A stretch of DNA of 64,000 nucleotides from Parabacteroides goldsteinii (GTDB lineage Bacteria > Bacteroidota > Bacteroidia > Bacteroidales > Tannerellaceae): the NCBI RefSeq assembly GCF_015550595.1, contig NZ_JADNBB010000012.1, positions 93,440 to 157,439 on the forward strand, read 5' to 3'. Positions 1 to 9,071 of the stretch are shown piece after piece. The notes below the pieces were generated by a model. That model saw only the letters and a program-made list of their open reading frames with translations. It was not told the DNA's origin and ran no database searches. Each line of letters opens with the position of its first letter. Position 1 is the stretch's first letter. The translations under genes were made by a program, and so were the position numbers.

Positions 1-1869
1 GCACAAGCAAATATCTGGGATCCGACATCACTTGTCCGTGACCCGGAAACCGGAGCTTATATCAAGAACTCGACGTATGGTTCAAACGGTTTCAACCCTG
101 TTGCCCAGGCAGAATCCCAACTGGAAGATTATACCGCAACCCTGGTAACCGGTATGGGACAGTTGACGGTTCACCTTCCGATAAATGGTCTGACATTTAC
201 GACCACAAATTCGTACACGCGCAATAACACGACTAAACAGTCTTTGCGTGACTCCAATACAGATGAAGGTATGGTAAACGGAGCGCGTGCCACCGTTAAA
301 TCGCAAAAGATCATTTCCTGGCAAAATAGTAATTATTTTACTTACCAACGGACTTTCGACGACCATTCATTGACTGCCACTTTATTATATGAACAGTCTC
401 AATACGAAGAGATCTGGCATCAGGGGGAAGCCAGAAATCTGTCTACCGAATCTTTGGGATATTATAACCTTGGATTAGGAGCCAGCCAGCAGACGACTTC
501 CGGATATACGGCCGATGCCCTACAATCTTATATGGCACGCGTTTATTATTCTTTCAAAGAGAAATATATGGTTACAGCCAGCTGGCGTATTGACGGATCT
601 TCCCGCTTGACAGACAAATACAGTAATTTTCCCTCTGTCGCTTTAGGTTGGAACATTGCAAAGGAAAAGTTCCTTGAAGATTCTCCGGTCATTTCTGGTT
701 TAAAGATCCGCGCCAGCTACGGTCTTACAGGGAACCAGGCAGTCGGAGCTTTTGCTACAATTCCAAGAATCAAGGTGGATAAACCTTATTTCTTCGATGG
801 CGTTACGTCAAGTGTAACCACTCCGTTAGGGGCTCCGACCTCCTCCAGTCTGAAATGGGAAAAAACCAAACAAACCGACATCGGTATCGATGCTTCATTC
901 TTCAACGGACGTTTGACTTTTACAATGGACTTGTATAATAAAGACATTACCGATCTGCTGTACCAATATGATTCTCCTTATTATATGGGAGGCGAAAGCT
1001 ATGACCGTAACATGGGCAAATTAAATAACAAGGGTATAGAACTGAATATCGGTGGTATCCCTCTCAGTAACAAGGATTTCACCTGGAGCACCAATTTAAC
1101 ATTCTCTTTGAACCGCAACAAAGTGGTCGATCTGGAAGGTCTGGATAATGTACAAGTCAATAACATCGGTTCTGCACAATCCGGAATCTCTTATCTGAAA
1201 GTAGGACGTCCGCTAGGAGAATTCTATGGCTACAAATTCCTGGGTACCTGGAAAAGTAGTGAAGCTGAAGAAGCAGCTAAGTTTGGTATGAAACCCGGTG
1301 ATGCACGTTATGAAGATGTCAACGGTGACCATGCTTATACATCAGACGACATGCAGCGTATAGGTAATGCAACTCCTGATTTCACCTTTGGTTTCAGCAA
1401 TGACTTAAAATATAAGAACTTTACATTGAATCTGATGTTTTACGGATCTATCGGACAAGATATTTATTCTCAATCCATGGCTTACATCTGGGGCGGTCAG
1501 GGACAGGCAAAATCACCGACTACCATGGAAGCACTGAACATGTGGACCCCGGAACATGAGACTGACAATCCTCATTTCAGTAATACGAGCAAGAACTTCA
1601 TCAACAGCAGCCGCTATGTATACAATGGCAGCTTCGTCAAACTGAAGAATATCGCCTTGAATTACACAGTTCCGCAATCTATTACTAAAAAACTCTTCGT
1701 AGACAATCTGGAACTGTATGTCAGTGCACAGAACCTGTTTACCATCACAAGCTATCCAGGATATGACCCTGAAGTAAATAACGGAACAAACGCACTTACC
1801 CAAGGTCTTGAAATGGGTGTTATTCCGAATCCGAGATCATATACATTTGGTATCCGTGTCGGCTTCTAA
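1..1869 (+). CDS. SusC/RagA-family TonB-dependent outer membrane transporter (C-terminal part)
   Basis: The reading frame is open from base 1, so the gene begins upstream of the window and 622 residues are visible. They form most of the beta-barrel: alternating aromatic-rich strands, the WRIDGSSR and FNGRLTFTMDLYNK-type strand motifs of SusC proteins, and a terminal strand ending in Gly-Phe as expected for BAM-dependent insertion. Proteins of this family import oligosaccharides or peptides across the outer membrane with a SusD lid and TonB energy. The SusD gene follows after 53 bases, which supports the assignment. The substrate cannot be read from the sequence. The signal peptide, carboxypeptidase-like domain and plug lie outside the window. 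Confidence 0.95.
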   Translation, partial: AQANIWDPTSLVRDPETGAYIKNSTYGSNGFNPVAQAESQLEDYTATLVTGMGQLTVHLPINGLTFTTTNSYTRNNTTKQSLRDSNTDEGMVNGARATVKSQKIISWQNSNYFTYQRTFDDHSLTATLLYEQSQYEEIWHQGEARNLSTESLGYYNLGLGASQQTTSGYTADALQSYMARVYYSFKEKYMVTASWRIDGSSRLTDKYSNFPSVALGWNIAKEKFLEDSPVISGLKIRASYGLTGNQAVGAFATIPRIKVDKPYFFDGVTSSVTTPLGAPTSSSLKWEKTKQTDIGIDASFFNGRLTFTMDLYNKDITDLLYQYDSPYYMGGESYDRNMGKLNNKGIELNIGGIPLSNKDFTWSTNLTFSLNRNKVVDLEGLDNVQVNNIGSAQSGISYLKVGRPLGEFYGYKFLGTWKSSEAEEAAKFGMKPGDARYEDVNGDHAYTSDDMQRIGNATPDFTFGFSNDLKYKNFTLNLMFYGSIGQDIYSQSMAYIWGGQGQAKSPTTMEALNMWTPEHETDNPHFSNTSKNFINSSRYVYNGSFVKLKNIALNYTVPQSITKKLFVDNLELYVSAQNLFTITSYPGYDPEVNNGTNALTQGLEMGVIPNPRSYTFGIRVGF

Positions 1870-1922
1870 TTCTGAAATAAGACAGAAACAAGTTTAGTTT
1901 AGTAATTCAAAAAAGAAATATC

Positions 1923-3458
1923 ATGAAATTTAAATATTTAGCATTCTCGTTATTATCTGTGGTATCGCTGGCCGGATGTCAGGACCTGAACGAAGATCCG
2001 AGAGCGGACCTGACTCCCGATACTTACTTTAAAAGCCAGTCTGACCTGGACGGCGCCGTAGCTTCTATGTTCCGCGTTTTGGCCGTAGACGGATCATGGG
2101 GATTTACCAGTCGTATGACTTCATATTTCGGTGCTGACGATTTAACAACCGACCCGGGACTGAATAAAGAAGACATGCGCGAATTCGACCGTTTGCAGGG
2201 AAGTGCCAATAACTCAAGCCTGGTAGCACAATGGGAAGGTCCCTGGAAAGCGATCTACCAGGCAAATAATATCCTTGCAAATTACGAAAAAGTAGAAAAC
2301 TCTACAGAAACTGCAAAAAATGAATCGGCAGGAGAAGCACTCTTCATACGCGGATTATGTTACTACTATTTAGTCCGTACATTCGGGGATCTGCCTCTGA
2401 TAACGGCACCGATCGATGTGAATGAAAGACCTGCCAGAGAACCTGTAACGACTATTTACGAACAAATTATTACAGACCTGAAAGAGGCTATCAGTAAATT
2501 ACCGGAAACAAGTATTCCGGGAAAACCCAACCAGCTATCATCCAAAGCATTATTGGCGGATGTATATCTGACAATGGCAGGATGGCCTTTAAAAGACGAG
2601 TCCAAATATGCCGAATCAGCCAGTATGGCTAAAGAGGTAATGAATTCCAATGCCTATTCCTTACTTTCAGATTATCTGGAAGTATTCCAGACAAATAATC
2701 ATTCAGAAGTTGTCTTCGCCCTCGAATACAATGTCGACAATGGGCTGCCCCAAAGAAGTTTCGGTTCTTCCTGCGTGCCTCTGGAAGAAGAAGCATTGAA
2801 CGGACAAACCGGTTGGGATGATTACTACTCTGAAATCAATTTTTATAAGAATGCACCAAAATGTAAACGGACGGACGAGACATTTTATACAACATTCAAA
2901 CTGTTAAATAAGGAAACGAAGACATTCGATCTCGTACCCTGGGATTCTCCAAAGACACGTGTACAACACCCATATTATAAAAAATTCCGTGCAGGTCTGG
3001 GCGGGGACGGTGTAACCGAAACAGAAACAGAATTGATCTCTATGAATCCGAGTACAAACAAAGCGCTGGATATTATTCGCTATGCCATGGTGTTACTGAA
3101 TTATGCAGAAGCATCCTGTATGGCAAACGGGGGACCTACAACTGAAAGTTACAGTGCAATCAACGAGGTCAGAACACGTGCCGGACTTCCGAGTCTGACT
3201 TCCGGACTTTCACAAACAGCATTCCGCGACTCAGTCGTTTACGAAAGAGCTTATGAATGTGCCGGTGAATTCGGAACCCGCTGGTTCGATATCGTCCGCC
3301 TGCAACTATTACCGCAAGTAATGGCAGCTAGAGCCACAGAAAATGAGAATGAGCTGAACCCGACTTATAAAGCGGATCCGTCAACCCGTTATCTGGCCCC
3401 GATACCATTCAAGGAAATGGTCAGAAATCCGGCGTGGTCACAGAACACAGGATATTAA
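1923..3458 (+). CDS. SusD/RagB-family nutrient-binding outer membrane lipoprotein
   Basis: A 511-residue lipoprotein. The start has a hydrophobic segment followed by a lipobox (SLAGC), with Cys near residue 19. Next comes the NEDPRADLTPDTYF segment typical of SusD N termini, a TPR-like helical core, and the C-terminal RTRAGL and ERAYE(C/L) ... RWFDIVRL motifs of the SusD C-terminal domain. It should form the substrate-binding lid on the SusC-type transporter directly upstream, on the cell surface. Length is normal for the family (about 500-600). The gene is the last of this transcript, since a strong hairpin follows. Substrate is unknown. Confidence 0.96.
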   Translation: MKFKYLAFSLLSVVSLAGCQDLNEDPRADLTPDTYFKSQSDLDGAVASMFRVLAVDGSWGFTSRMTSYFGADDLTTDPGLNKEDMREFDRLQGSANNSSLVAQWEGPWKAIYQANNILANYEKVENSTETAKNESAGEALFIRGLCYYYLVRTFGDLPLITAPIDVNERPAREPVTTIYEQIITDLKEAISKLPETSIPGKPNQLSSKALLADVYLTMAGWPLKDESKYAESASMAKEVMNSNAYSLLSDYLEVFQTNNHSEVVFALEYNVDNGLPQRSFGSSCVPLEEEALNGQTGWDDYYSEINFYKNAPKCKRTDETFYTTFKLLNKETKTFDLVPWDSPKTRVQHPYYKKFRAGLGGDGVTETETELISMNPSTNKALDIIRYAMVLLNYAEASCMANGGPTTESYSAINEVRTRAGLPSLTSGLSQTAFRDSVVYERAYECAGEFGTRWFDIVRLQLLPQVMAARATENENELNPTYKADPSTRYLAPIPFKEMVRNPAWSQNTGY

Positions 3459-3489
3459 TACTCTATTGATTTTCTAACTATATAAAGTC

Positions 3490-3553
3490 GTCTCATAATA
3501 ACCGTGATGGTTATTATAACAAGAAACTGCCACGGTTATTATGAGACATTTTT
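3490..3553 (+). terminator. Rho-independent terminator after the susCD-like operon
   Basis: A perfect 17-base inverted repeat (left arm 3490-3506, right arm 3531-3547) is followed by ATTTTTAT. It ends the SusC/SusD transcript. It also rules out translation starts at 3504 or 3507 for the next gene, because those codons lie inside the stem. Confidence 0.85.
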
Positions 3554-3572
3554 ATCCTTAAATCATATTTCT

Positions 3573-5204
3573 TTGAAAGAGTCTGAAAAACATATTACTC
3601 CTAAAGTAACCCAGTTATTCAAAATGATTGCGGTTTTATTGCCTTTTCTGTTGATTGGCATACTGGAATTTACGCTTCGTCTTTGTAACTACGGCTATGA
3701 TCTAAGCCTTTTTACCGAATTTCCCGGAGATAAAAGATTCCTGATGTTCAATCCGCATGCTTCCCGGAAATATTTCCCTCCCCCTGATTTTGCAGCTGTT
3801 GGGAACCAGGAACTTTTCAAAAAGAAAAAAGAGAATCATACATTCAGGATTTTTGTTCTCGGAGAATCCACAACAATCGGATATCCTTATTTTCACAACG
3901 GTTCTTTCCACCGCTGGTTATTATACCGGCTTATGCATTCTTACCCGGACAAACAATTTGAAATCATCAATCTCTCATTAACAGCAGTCAATTCCTATAC
4001 TGTACGTGGATTTGCTAAAGAACTAGCAAAATTCCAACCGGATGCCGTCTGCATCTATTGCGGACAAAACGAATATTATGGTGCTTTGGGCATCGGTTCC
4101 TCCCAGTACATCGGAAGTAATCCGGAACTGGTCCATTTCATAATTTCATTACGCCAGCTACGCACAGTTCAACTTTTAACCAATCTTTACTACAAAACAT
4201 ACGGATTGAATACAAAAGGTATGAAACAGGATGTCACCCGCATGGAAATGATGGCAGACAAACAAGATATACCCTTTCAATCTGATCTTTATTACCAAGG
4301 TATTCATCAATTCAGAGTGAATATGGATGCAACATTCCGTATTCTGCAAGACCAACATATACCTGTGTTTATTAGCAATCTGGTAAGTAATATAAAAGAC
4401 TTGCCACCCTTTATCAATGATTCAACCGATTATTATGAATCAGCCACACTAGCCCTGTCAAAGCAGGATTATCCGTTAGCCGAAACCTACTTCATTCAGG
4501 CCAAGGAACATGACAAATTACGGTTCAGAGCTCCGGAAGCATTGAACAACATCATTGACAGTCTCTGCCAGATTTATCCGGATGTTTTTCTGGCAGATAC
4601 CAGGAGCGAGTTCCGTAATCATTCCGAAGGCAATCTCCCGGGAGATAATCTATTTACAGACCATGTACACCCGAACCTTACCGGCTATTATTTAATGTCA
4701 AATGCTTTTTATAATGCATTACAAAGCAGCAAACTGCTACCCGTAACAAAAAGCGAGTTGACCGAAAAACAACTGGCTGAAGAAATGCCTGTTTCAGTCA
4801 TCGATTCTTTAGCGGGAAATCTTCGTATCCAAAACCTGAAAGGACACTGGCCTTTCAATGACAAACGGTATAAAACTCTTACCATCCCGGAAAATAATCC
4901 GGAAGAAATTATGGCTGCCAGGCTATTCCGCAAAGAAATCGGATGGCTGAACGCACATAACCAGCTATATATTTATTACAACAGGCTGAATCAAGTAGAC
5001 AAAGCTCTTTCCATTGCCGAAAGTTCTGTTCTGGAATATGCTGAGGATCCTGCTTTTTATGAAAAAGCAGCTATCGATAATGCGAGAATCGACCGGATAG
5101 AAAAAGCGGCATTCTATATGAGAAAAGCCTGTATGCTGGCTCTGGAACATCAAAAGGTCCATTATCAACAGGCTCTGAATTATATCAATAAAAAAAGAAT
5201 ATAA
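3573..5204 (+). CDS. membrane-anchored SGNH/GDSL-type hydrolase with C-terminal helical repeats
   Basis: One transmembrane segment near residues 19-36 is followed by an SGNH fold: block I GES with candidate nucleophile Ser99, block III GQNE with Asn166, and block V DHVHP with Asp363 and His366. The last 80 or so residues are helical and TPR-like. Such enzymes are esterases or acyl-/acetyl-transfer enzymes acting on glycans or lipids, probably outside the inner membrane here. The downstream genes (SxtJ-like, DUF5989, carbamoyltransferase) are adjacent with no gap, as in other carbamoylation clusters that carry an SxtL-type GDSL enzyme. The start is uncertain. The frame opens at 3504 inside a terminator; TTG 3573 gives 543 residues and ATG 3624 would leave the membrane segment almost at the N terminus. 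Confidence 0.82.
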   Translation: MKESEKHITPKVTQLFKMIAVLLPFLLIGILEFTLRLCNYGYDLSLFTEFPGDKRFLMFNPHASRKYFPPPDFAAVGNQELFKKKKENHTFRIFVLGESTTIGYPYFHNGSFHRWLLYRLMHSYPDKQFEIINLSLTAVNSYTVRGFAKELAKFQPDAVCIYCGQNEYYGALGIGSSQYIGSNPELVHFIISLRQLRTVQLLTNLYYKTYGLNTKGMKQDVTRMEMMADKQDIPFQSDLYYQGIHQFRVNMDATFRILQDQHIPVFISNLVSNIKDLPPFINDSTDYYESATLALSKQDYPLAETYFIQAKEHDKLRFRAPEALNNIIDSLCQIYPDVFLADTRSEFRNHSEGNLPGDNLFTDHVHPNLTGYYLMSNAFYNALQSSKLLPVTKSELTEKQLAEEMPVSVIDSLAGNLRIQNLKGHWPFNDKRYKTLTIPENNPEEIMAARLFRKEIGWLNAHNQLYIYYNRLNQVDKALSIAESSVLEYAEDPAFYEKAAIDNARIDRIEKAAFYMRKACMLALEHQKVHYQQALNYINKKRI

Positions 5205-5597
5205 ATGAATAAACGAATTACATACCCTATAAGCAGACAGCAGAATACAGAATTCGGTCTTGTCCTGGTTCTGGTTTGTTGCCTGTCGGCCTATTTCACA
5301 AATGAAACACTTTTTTTAGTCGCTGCTATCGTATTATGCCTGATTGCTTTATTAAAACCGGATATTTTCACTCCGGTTGCCAGAATTTGGTTCAAACTTT
5401 CAGAAGCACTAGGAGGTTTCATCTCGATTTTATTACTCAGCATCATTTTCTTCTGTATAGTAACCCCGGTTGCTTACATCAGGAGACTGAATAAAAAGGA
5501 TAGTCTGCAACTCCATGCTTTTAAAAGAGATAAGCAATCGGTTCTCACGGAGAGAGATCATCTTTTTGAGAAAAGTGATTTAATAAATGCATTCTAA
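5205..5597 (+). CDS. SxtJ-family small membrane protein
   Basis: A 130-residue protein whose ATG directly follows the stop codon of the SGNH hydrolase. It has two hydrophobic blocks, about residues 15-50 (probably a hairpin) and 65-88, then a charged C-terminal tail of about 40 residues that is probably cytoplasmic. Size, hydrophobic pattern and position between an SGNH hydrolase and a DUF5989/carbamoyltransferase pair match the SxtJ family. Its biochemical role is unknown; it may help position the carbamoyltransferase or its substrate at the membrane, which is inference from conserved neighbourhood only. Confidence 0.7.
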   Translation: MNKRITYPISRQQNTEFGLVLVLVCCLSAYFTNETLFLVAAIVLCLIALLKPDIFTPVARIWFKLSEALGGFISILLLSIIFFCIVTPVAYIRRLNKKDSLQLHAFKRDKQSVLTERDHLFEKSDLINAF

Positions 5598-5625
5598 AAC
5601 CATTTAAAGAAAAGGATATCGGCTC

Positions 5626-5775
5626 ATGGAATTCATAAAAGAATTATTTCATTTCCTGAAAACAAGGAAGAAATACTGGATGATCCCACTCATTCTGGTC
5701 TTATTACTTCTGTCTCTATTGATCGTCTTAACAAGTGGCTCTGCACTTGCTCCTTTTATCTATACAATCTTCTAA
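5626..5775 (+). CDS. DUF5989-family 49-residue membrane peptide (SxtK-like)
   Basis: A short gene reading MEFIKELFHFLKTRKKYW, then a hydrophobic segment of about 17 residues, then SGSALAPFIYTIF at the end. The FLK.RKK(Y/F)W start and the GSALAPFIYT(I/L)F ending are typical of DUF5989, a family found beside carbamoyltransferases. It lies 28 bases after the SxtJ-like gene and 11 bases before the carbamoyltransferase, on the same strand, so it is surely cotranscribed. One membrane span with a basic N-terminal cytoplasmic helix is predicted. Function is unknown. It is easily missed because of its length. Confidence 0.85.
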   Translation: MEFIKELFHFLKTRKKYWMIPLILVLLLLSLLIVLTSGSALAPFIYTIF

Positions 5776-5786
5776 CTTCTGCTTTT

Positions 5787-7637
5787 ATGAAAAAAACAGC
5801 AGTCTTAGGTATATCGGCATATTTCCATGACAGTGCAGCCGCATTAATCGTGGACGGGAAGATCGTTGCTGCTGCTCAAGAAGAACGGTTTTCCCGAATT
5901 AAACAAGATAAGAAGTTTCCGACAGAAGCCATTCGCTATACATTGGAAGAATCCGGCATTACATTCGAAGAACTGGATGCGATCGTCTTTTATGACAAGC
6001 CTTTTCTAAAATTTGAACGCTTGCTGGAAACATATCATGCTTTCGCACCAAAAGGTCTGCGCAGTTTTATTAAAGCCATTCCTGTATGGATAAAAGAAAA
6101 ACTGTTTATGCGCAGTATGATCCGTAAAGAACTATCGTTTTTCGGAGTTACAAAAGCTCCACTCCTTTTCTCCGAGCATCATTTATCTCATGCTTCCAGT
6201 GCTTTTTATCCTTCTCCATTTAAAGATGCTGCCATTTTAACTGTCGACGGCATCGGAGAATGGGCTACGACAACAATCGGCATTGGTAATTCCGACGGTA
6301 TCCGTATATTGAAAGAGTTGCACTTTCCTCATTCTGTCGGCCTGTTATATTCGGCTTTTACTTATTTTCTCGGATTCAGAGTGAATAGCGGAGAGTACAA
6401 ATTGATGGGACTGGCACCTTACGGAGAAGAAAACGAAGAAACGGAGACTTACAAAAATAAAATCATTGACCAGCTAGTTGACATCCGTGAAGATGGTTCA
6501 ATACTCCTCAATATGGATTATTTTAATTTTGCAACCGGTTTAACGATGATACAAGCCCGCAAATGGGAAAAACTTTTTGGTTTTCCGCGGCGAGAGCCCG
6601 AATCGGAAATAAAAAAAGAACATATGAACCTAGCTTTTGCGATTCAACAAATTACTGAAACAATTCTAATTCGCCTGGCACAAACAGCCCGGCAAATCAC
6701 TGGCTGTCAAAATCTGGTCATGGCTGGCGGCGTTGCACTCAACTGTGTAGCCAACAGAAAACTGGAATCAACGGGGCTTTTTCAAAACCTATGGATTCAG
6801 CCTGCATCTGGAGATGCCGGAGGAGCCTTAGGAGCGGCTCTGGCAGGATATCACATTTATCTGGAACATCCTCGGTATCTATCCGAAGGAAAAGATATGA
6901 TGAAAAATGCCTATTTAGGACCATCTTACTCTGACCATGAGATAGGATGTTTTCTGAGTAAACAGGCTGCCCACGCCACTTATTATAATGATTTTCAACA
7001 GTTGACTAAGACTGCCAGTCTGTTATTGGCTGAAGGAGCCATTATCGGATGGTTTCAAGGGCGGATGGAATTCGGCCCGCGTGCGTTAGGCAACCGGAGT
7101 ATCCTGGGTGATCCCAGGAACCCGGATATACAAAAGACTTTAAATCTGAAGATCAAGTTTAGAGAAGGATTCCGTCCTTTCGCACCTTGTGTAATCGAAG
7201 AAGATGCTCTGCTCTTCTTCGATCGGGCAAAACCATCTCCCTATATGCTTTCTGTCACACAAATAAAAAAGCAACATCAGTTTCCTGTAACTTTTAGCCA
7301 GGATGATGATTTGTACAAGCGGCTTTATCAACCACGTTCCATTCTGCCTGCCATCACACATATGGATTATTCAGCACGGTTACAAACGGTCAACAAAGTA
7401 TCTAATCCCCGGCTTTATCAACTATTGGAAGACTTCAAGGAAGAAACCGGAATAGGAGTCCTGGTCAATACATCCTTTAATGTCCGGGGAGAACCGATCG
7501 TCTGCAGTCCGCAGGAAGCATTTGAAGACTTCATGTATTCAAATATGGATTATTTGGTTATGGGGAATTTCCTTCTGGCGAAAAAAGATCAGCCACAGTC
7601 GGAAAATAAAAGAGAAAGGAAGATTAAGCCCGACTAA
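5787..7637 (+). CDS. NodU/CmcH/TobZ-family carbamoyltransferase
   Basis: A 616-residue cytosolic enzyme. The N-terminal Kae1-like domain opens with GISAYFHDSAAAL, has the metal-binding His cluster HHLSHA (His131, His132, His135), and the phosphate/nucleotide loops DGIGEWATT and MAGGVALNC. The C-terminal part carries GRMEFGPRALGNRSIL and the LVNTSFNVRGEPIV motif. Family members make carbamoyl-adenylate from carbamoyl phosphate and ATP and pass the carbamoyl group to a hydroxyl on a sugar, Nod factor or antibiotic. The acceptor here is unknown. The upstream SxtJ-like, DUF5989 and SGNH genes suggest a surface glycan or secreted small molecule rather than core metabolism. Length is normal for the family. 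Confidence 0.93.
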   Translation: MKKTAVLGISAYFHDSAAALIVDGKIVAAAQEERFSRIKQDKKFPTEAIRYTLEESGITFEELDAIVFYDKPFLKFERLLETYHAFAPKGLRSFIKAIPVWIKEKLFMRSMIRKELSFFGVTKAPLLFSEHHLSHASSAFYPSPFKDAAILTVDGIGEWATTTIGIGNSDGIRILKELHFPHSVGLLYSAFTYFLGFRVNSGEYKLMGLAPYGEENEETETYKNKIIDQLVDIREDGSILLNMDYFNFATGLTMIQARKWEKLFGFPRREPESEIKKEHMNLAFAIQQITETILIRLAQTARQITGCQNLVMAGGVALNCVANRKLESTGLFQNLWIQPASGDAGGALGAALAGYHIYLEHPRYLSEGKDMMKNAYLGPSYSDHEIGCFLSKQAAHATYYNDFQQLTKTASLLLAEGAIIGWFQGRMEFGPRALGNRSILGDPRNPDIQKTLNLKIKFREGFRPFAPCVIEEDALLFFDRAKPSPYMLSVTQIKKQHQFPVTFSQDDDLYKRLYQPRSILPAITHMDYSARLQTVNKVSNPRLYQLLEDFKEETGIGVLVNTSFNVRGEPIVCSPQEAFEDFMYSNMDYLVMGNFLLAKKDQPQSENKRERKIKPD

Positions 7638-7684
7638 GAACCCGAATTGCAATATATTGTTCAATCATTTAAAATATTCAGATC

Positions 7685-8941
7685 ATGAAAAAAAGCATTT
7701 ACTTACTCCTCGCTTTTCTAATATTCGGCAGTGCCGGATATGCCGCGGGAAACAAACATTCCAAAACAACCAAGTACCCGTCTTACAAGGGACTTGTAAT
7801 GGCCGGTTATCAAGGTTGGTTCCGCCAACCGGACAAAAGCATGATGTATCCGGATGAAGAACATACCCGTATAGATATGTGGCCGGATGTCTCCGAGTAT
7901 GAAAAAACCTACCCGACAGGATTAAAACTAAAGGATGGGACAGCTGCCCGTTTTTTTAGTTCAAAAGATAAAAGTACGGTTGATCTGCATTTCAAATGGA
8001 TGCAGGAATACGGACTGGACGGTGTTTTTATGCAACGTTTCTTCAGTGCCGCACAACCGGGGGCTGAACGTAATATAGTACTAAAAAATGCCATGGAAGC
8101 AGCTTCCAAATATGAACGGGCAATCGGTGTCATGTATGACCTGTCCGGTTTAAAAGCATCGGGACAAGATTGCTCGTCACTGATTGAAGACTGGAAATAC
8201 CTGGTAGATTCATTAAAAGTTACCAATCAGTCCGGAACACAGACCTACATATTTTTCAACGGCAAACCACTGGTTACAATCTGGGGTGTTGGCTTCCCCG
8301 ACCGCCCTTACGATATCCGTAATATCGGATTAGAACGTTTTATCGATTTCCTCAAAAACGATCCTGAATATGGAGGTTGCAGCGTTATGCTGGGAGTTCC
8401 GACATTCTGGCGTGACCTGAATGCCGACTGTATACATGATCCGTACCTGCATACACTGATCAAACAGGCTGACATTGTTTTACCATGGATGGTACAACGT
8501 TTCACACCGCTTCTTCATAATGACATGGACCGTTACCGTGATGTTATTCTTGCCGATATGGAATGGTGTAAAGAAAATGGCATAGACTATGTTCCTTGTG
8601 TTTACCCCGGATTCAGCTGGCATAATCTAAGCCGTTTCGAATTTCCGGATGACATAAAACCCTCCGGTTCCATCCCACGACAGGGAGGCCGTTTCTTCTG
8701 GCAACAAATCTCCACTGCCATCAATGCCGGAGTAACAATGCTCTATGTAGCCATGTTCGATGAAGTGAACGAAGGAACTGCGATATTCAAATGTTCCGAT
8801 AATCCTCCGGTTGGAAAATCTATCCAATTTATCGACATGGACGGTATGCCTTCCGACCATTATCTCTGGTTAAGCGGAGAAGCAGGAAAAATGCTTCGCA
8901 AAGAAAAACCATTGAGTTTCGGTATGCCGAAACGTAACTAA
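7685..8941 (+). CDS. secreted glycoside hydrolase family 71/99-like protein
   Basis: A signal peptide of about 20 residues is followed by a single (beta/alpha)8-like domain filling the rest of 418 residues. Landmarks are VMAGYQGWFRQP near the start, YGLDGVFMQRF, PCVYPGFSWHN and the C-terminal VAMFDEVNEGTAIFK, where the acidic pair DE...E could be catalytic. In Bacteroidetes this family is often labelled xylosidase/arabinosidase or GH71/99-like; related GH99 enzymes cleave mannan-type linkages. The gene is 47 bases after the carbamoyltransferase and may be part of that transcript, which would join glycan cleavage to glycan modification. Substrate unknown. Confidence 0.85.
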   Translation: MKKSIYLLLAFLIFGSAGYAAGNKHSKTTKYPSYKGLVMAGYQGWFRQPDKSMMYPDEEHTRIDMWPDVSEYEKTYPTGLKLKDGTAARFFSSKDKSTVDLHFKWMQEYGLDGVFMQRFFSAAQPGAERNIVLKNAMEAASKYERAIGVMYDLSGLKASGQDCSSLIEDWKYLVDSLKVTNQSGTQTYIFFNGKPLVTIWGVGFPDRPYDIRNIGLERFIDFLKNDPEYGGCSVMLGVPTFWRDLNADCIHDPYLHTLIKQADIVLPWMVQRFTPLLHNDMDRYRDVILADMEWCKENGIDYVPCVYPGFSWHNLSRFEFPDDIKPSGSIPRQGGRFFWQQISTAINAGVTMLYVAMFDEVNEGTAIFKCSDNPPVGKSIQFIDMDGMPSDHYLWLSGEAGKMLRKEKPLSFGMPKRN

Positions 8942-8961
8942 AAACAGATTATTAACAGAAT

Positions 8962-8988
8962 GGCCGGCTGAGACAGCCGGCCTCTTTA
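8962..8988 (+). terminator. Rho-independent terminator after GH71/99-like gene
   Basis: GGCCGGCTG (8962-8970) pairs perfectly with CAGCCGGCC (8974-8982) around a 3-base loop, followed by TCTTTAA. It closes the transcript containing the GH71/99-like gene and probably the carbamoyltransferase set. Confidence 0.85.
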
Positions 8989-9010
8989 ATATCATTATGA
9001 CAAAAAAGTG

Positions 9011-9041
9011 TTAGGGAATTATCAAAAAACATGTATATTTG
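9011..9041 (+). promoter_or_regulatory. Bacteroidetes-type promoter of the Kelch/winged-helix regulator
   Basis: TATATTTG at 9034-9041 matches the -7 box TAnnTTTG. A weak -33 element TTAG lies 19 bases upstream at 9011-9014. The gene start is 31 bases downstream. Confidence 0.55.
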
Positions 9042-9071
9042 CTACACACTAGATAATACCGAATAACTGAA

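Noticed and set aside
3504-3572. Upstream extension of the SGNH hydrolase to the GTG/ATG at 3504-3507.
   Set aside because: These codons are inside the perfect terminator stem at 3490-3547, and the added residues do not look like protein of this family.
3573-7637. A saxitoxin-type biosynthetic cluster.
   Set aside because: Only the carbamoylation-related families are present; no polyketide synthase, amidinotransferase or tailoring oxygenase genes are in the window.
7480-7857. A 125-codon frame bridging the carbamoyltransferase and GH71/99-like genes.
   Set aside because: It is a shadow frame overlapping the 3' end of one gene and the signal peptide of the next, with unlikely composition.
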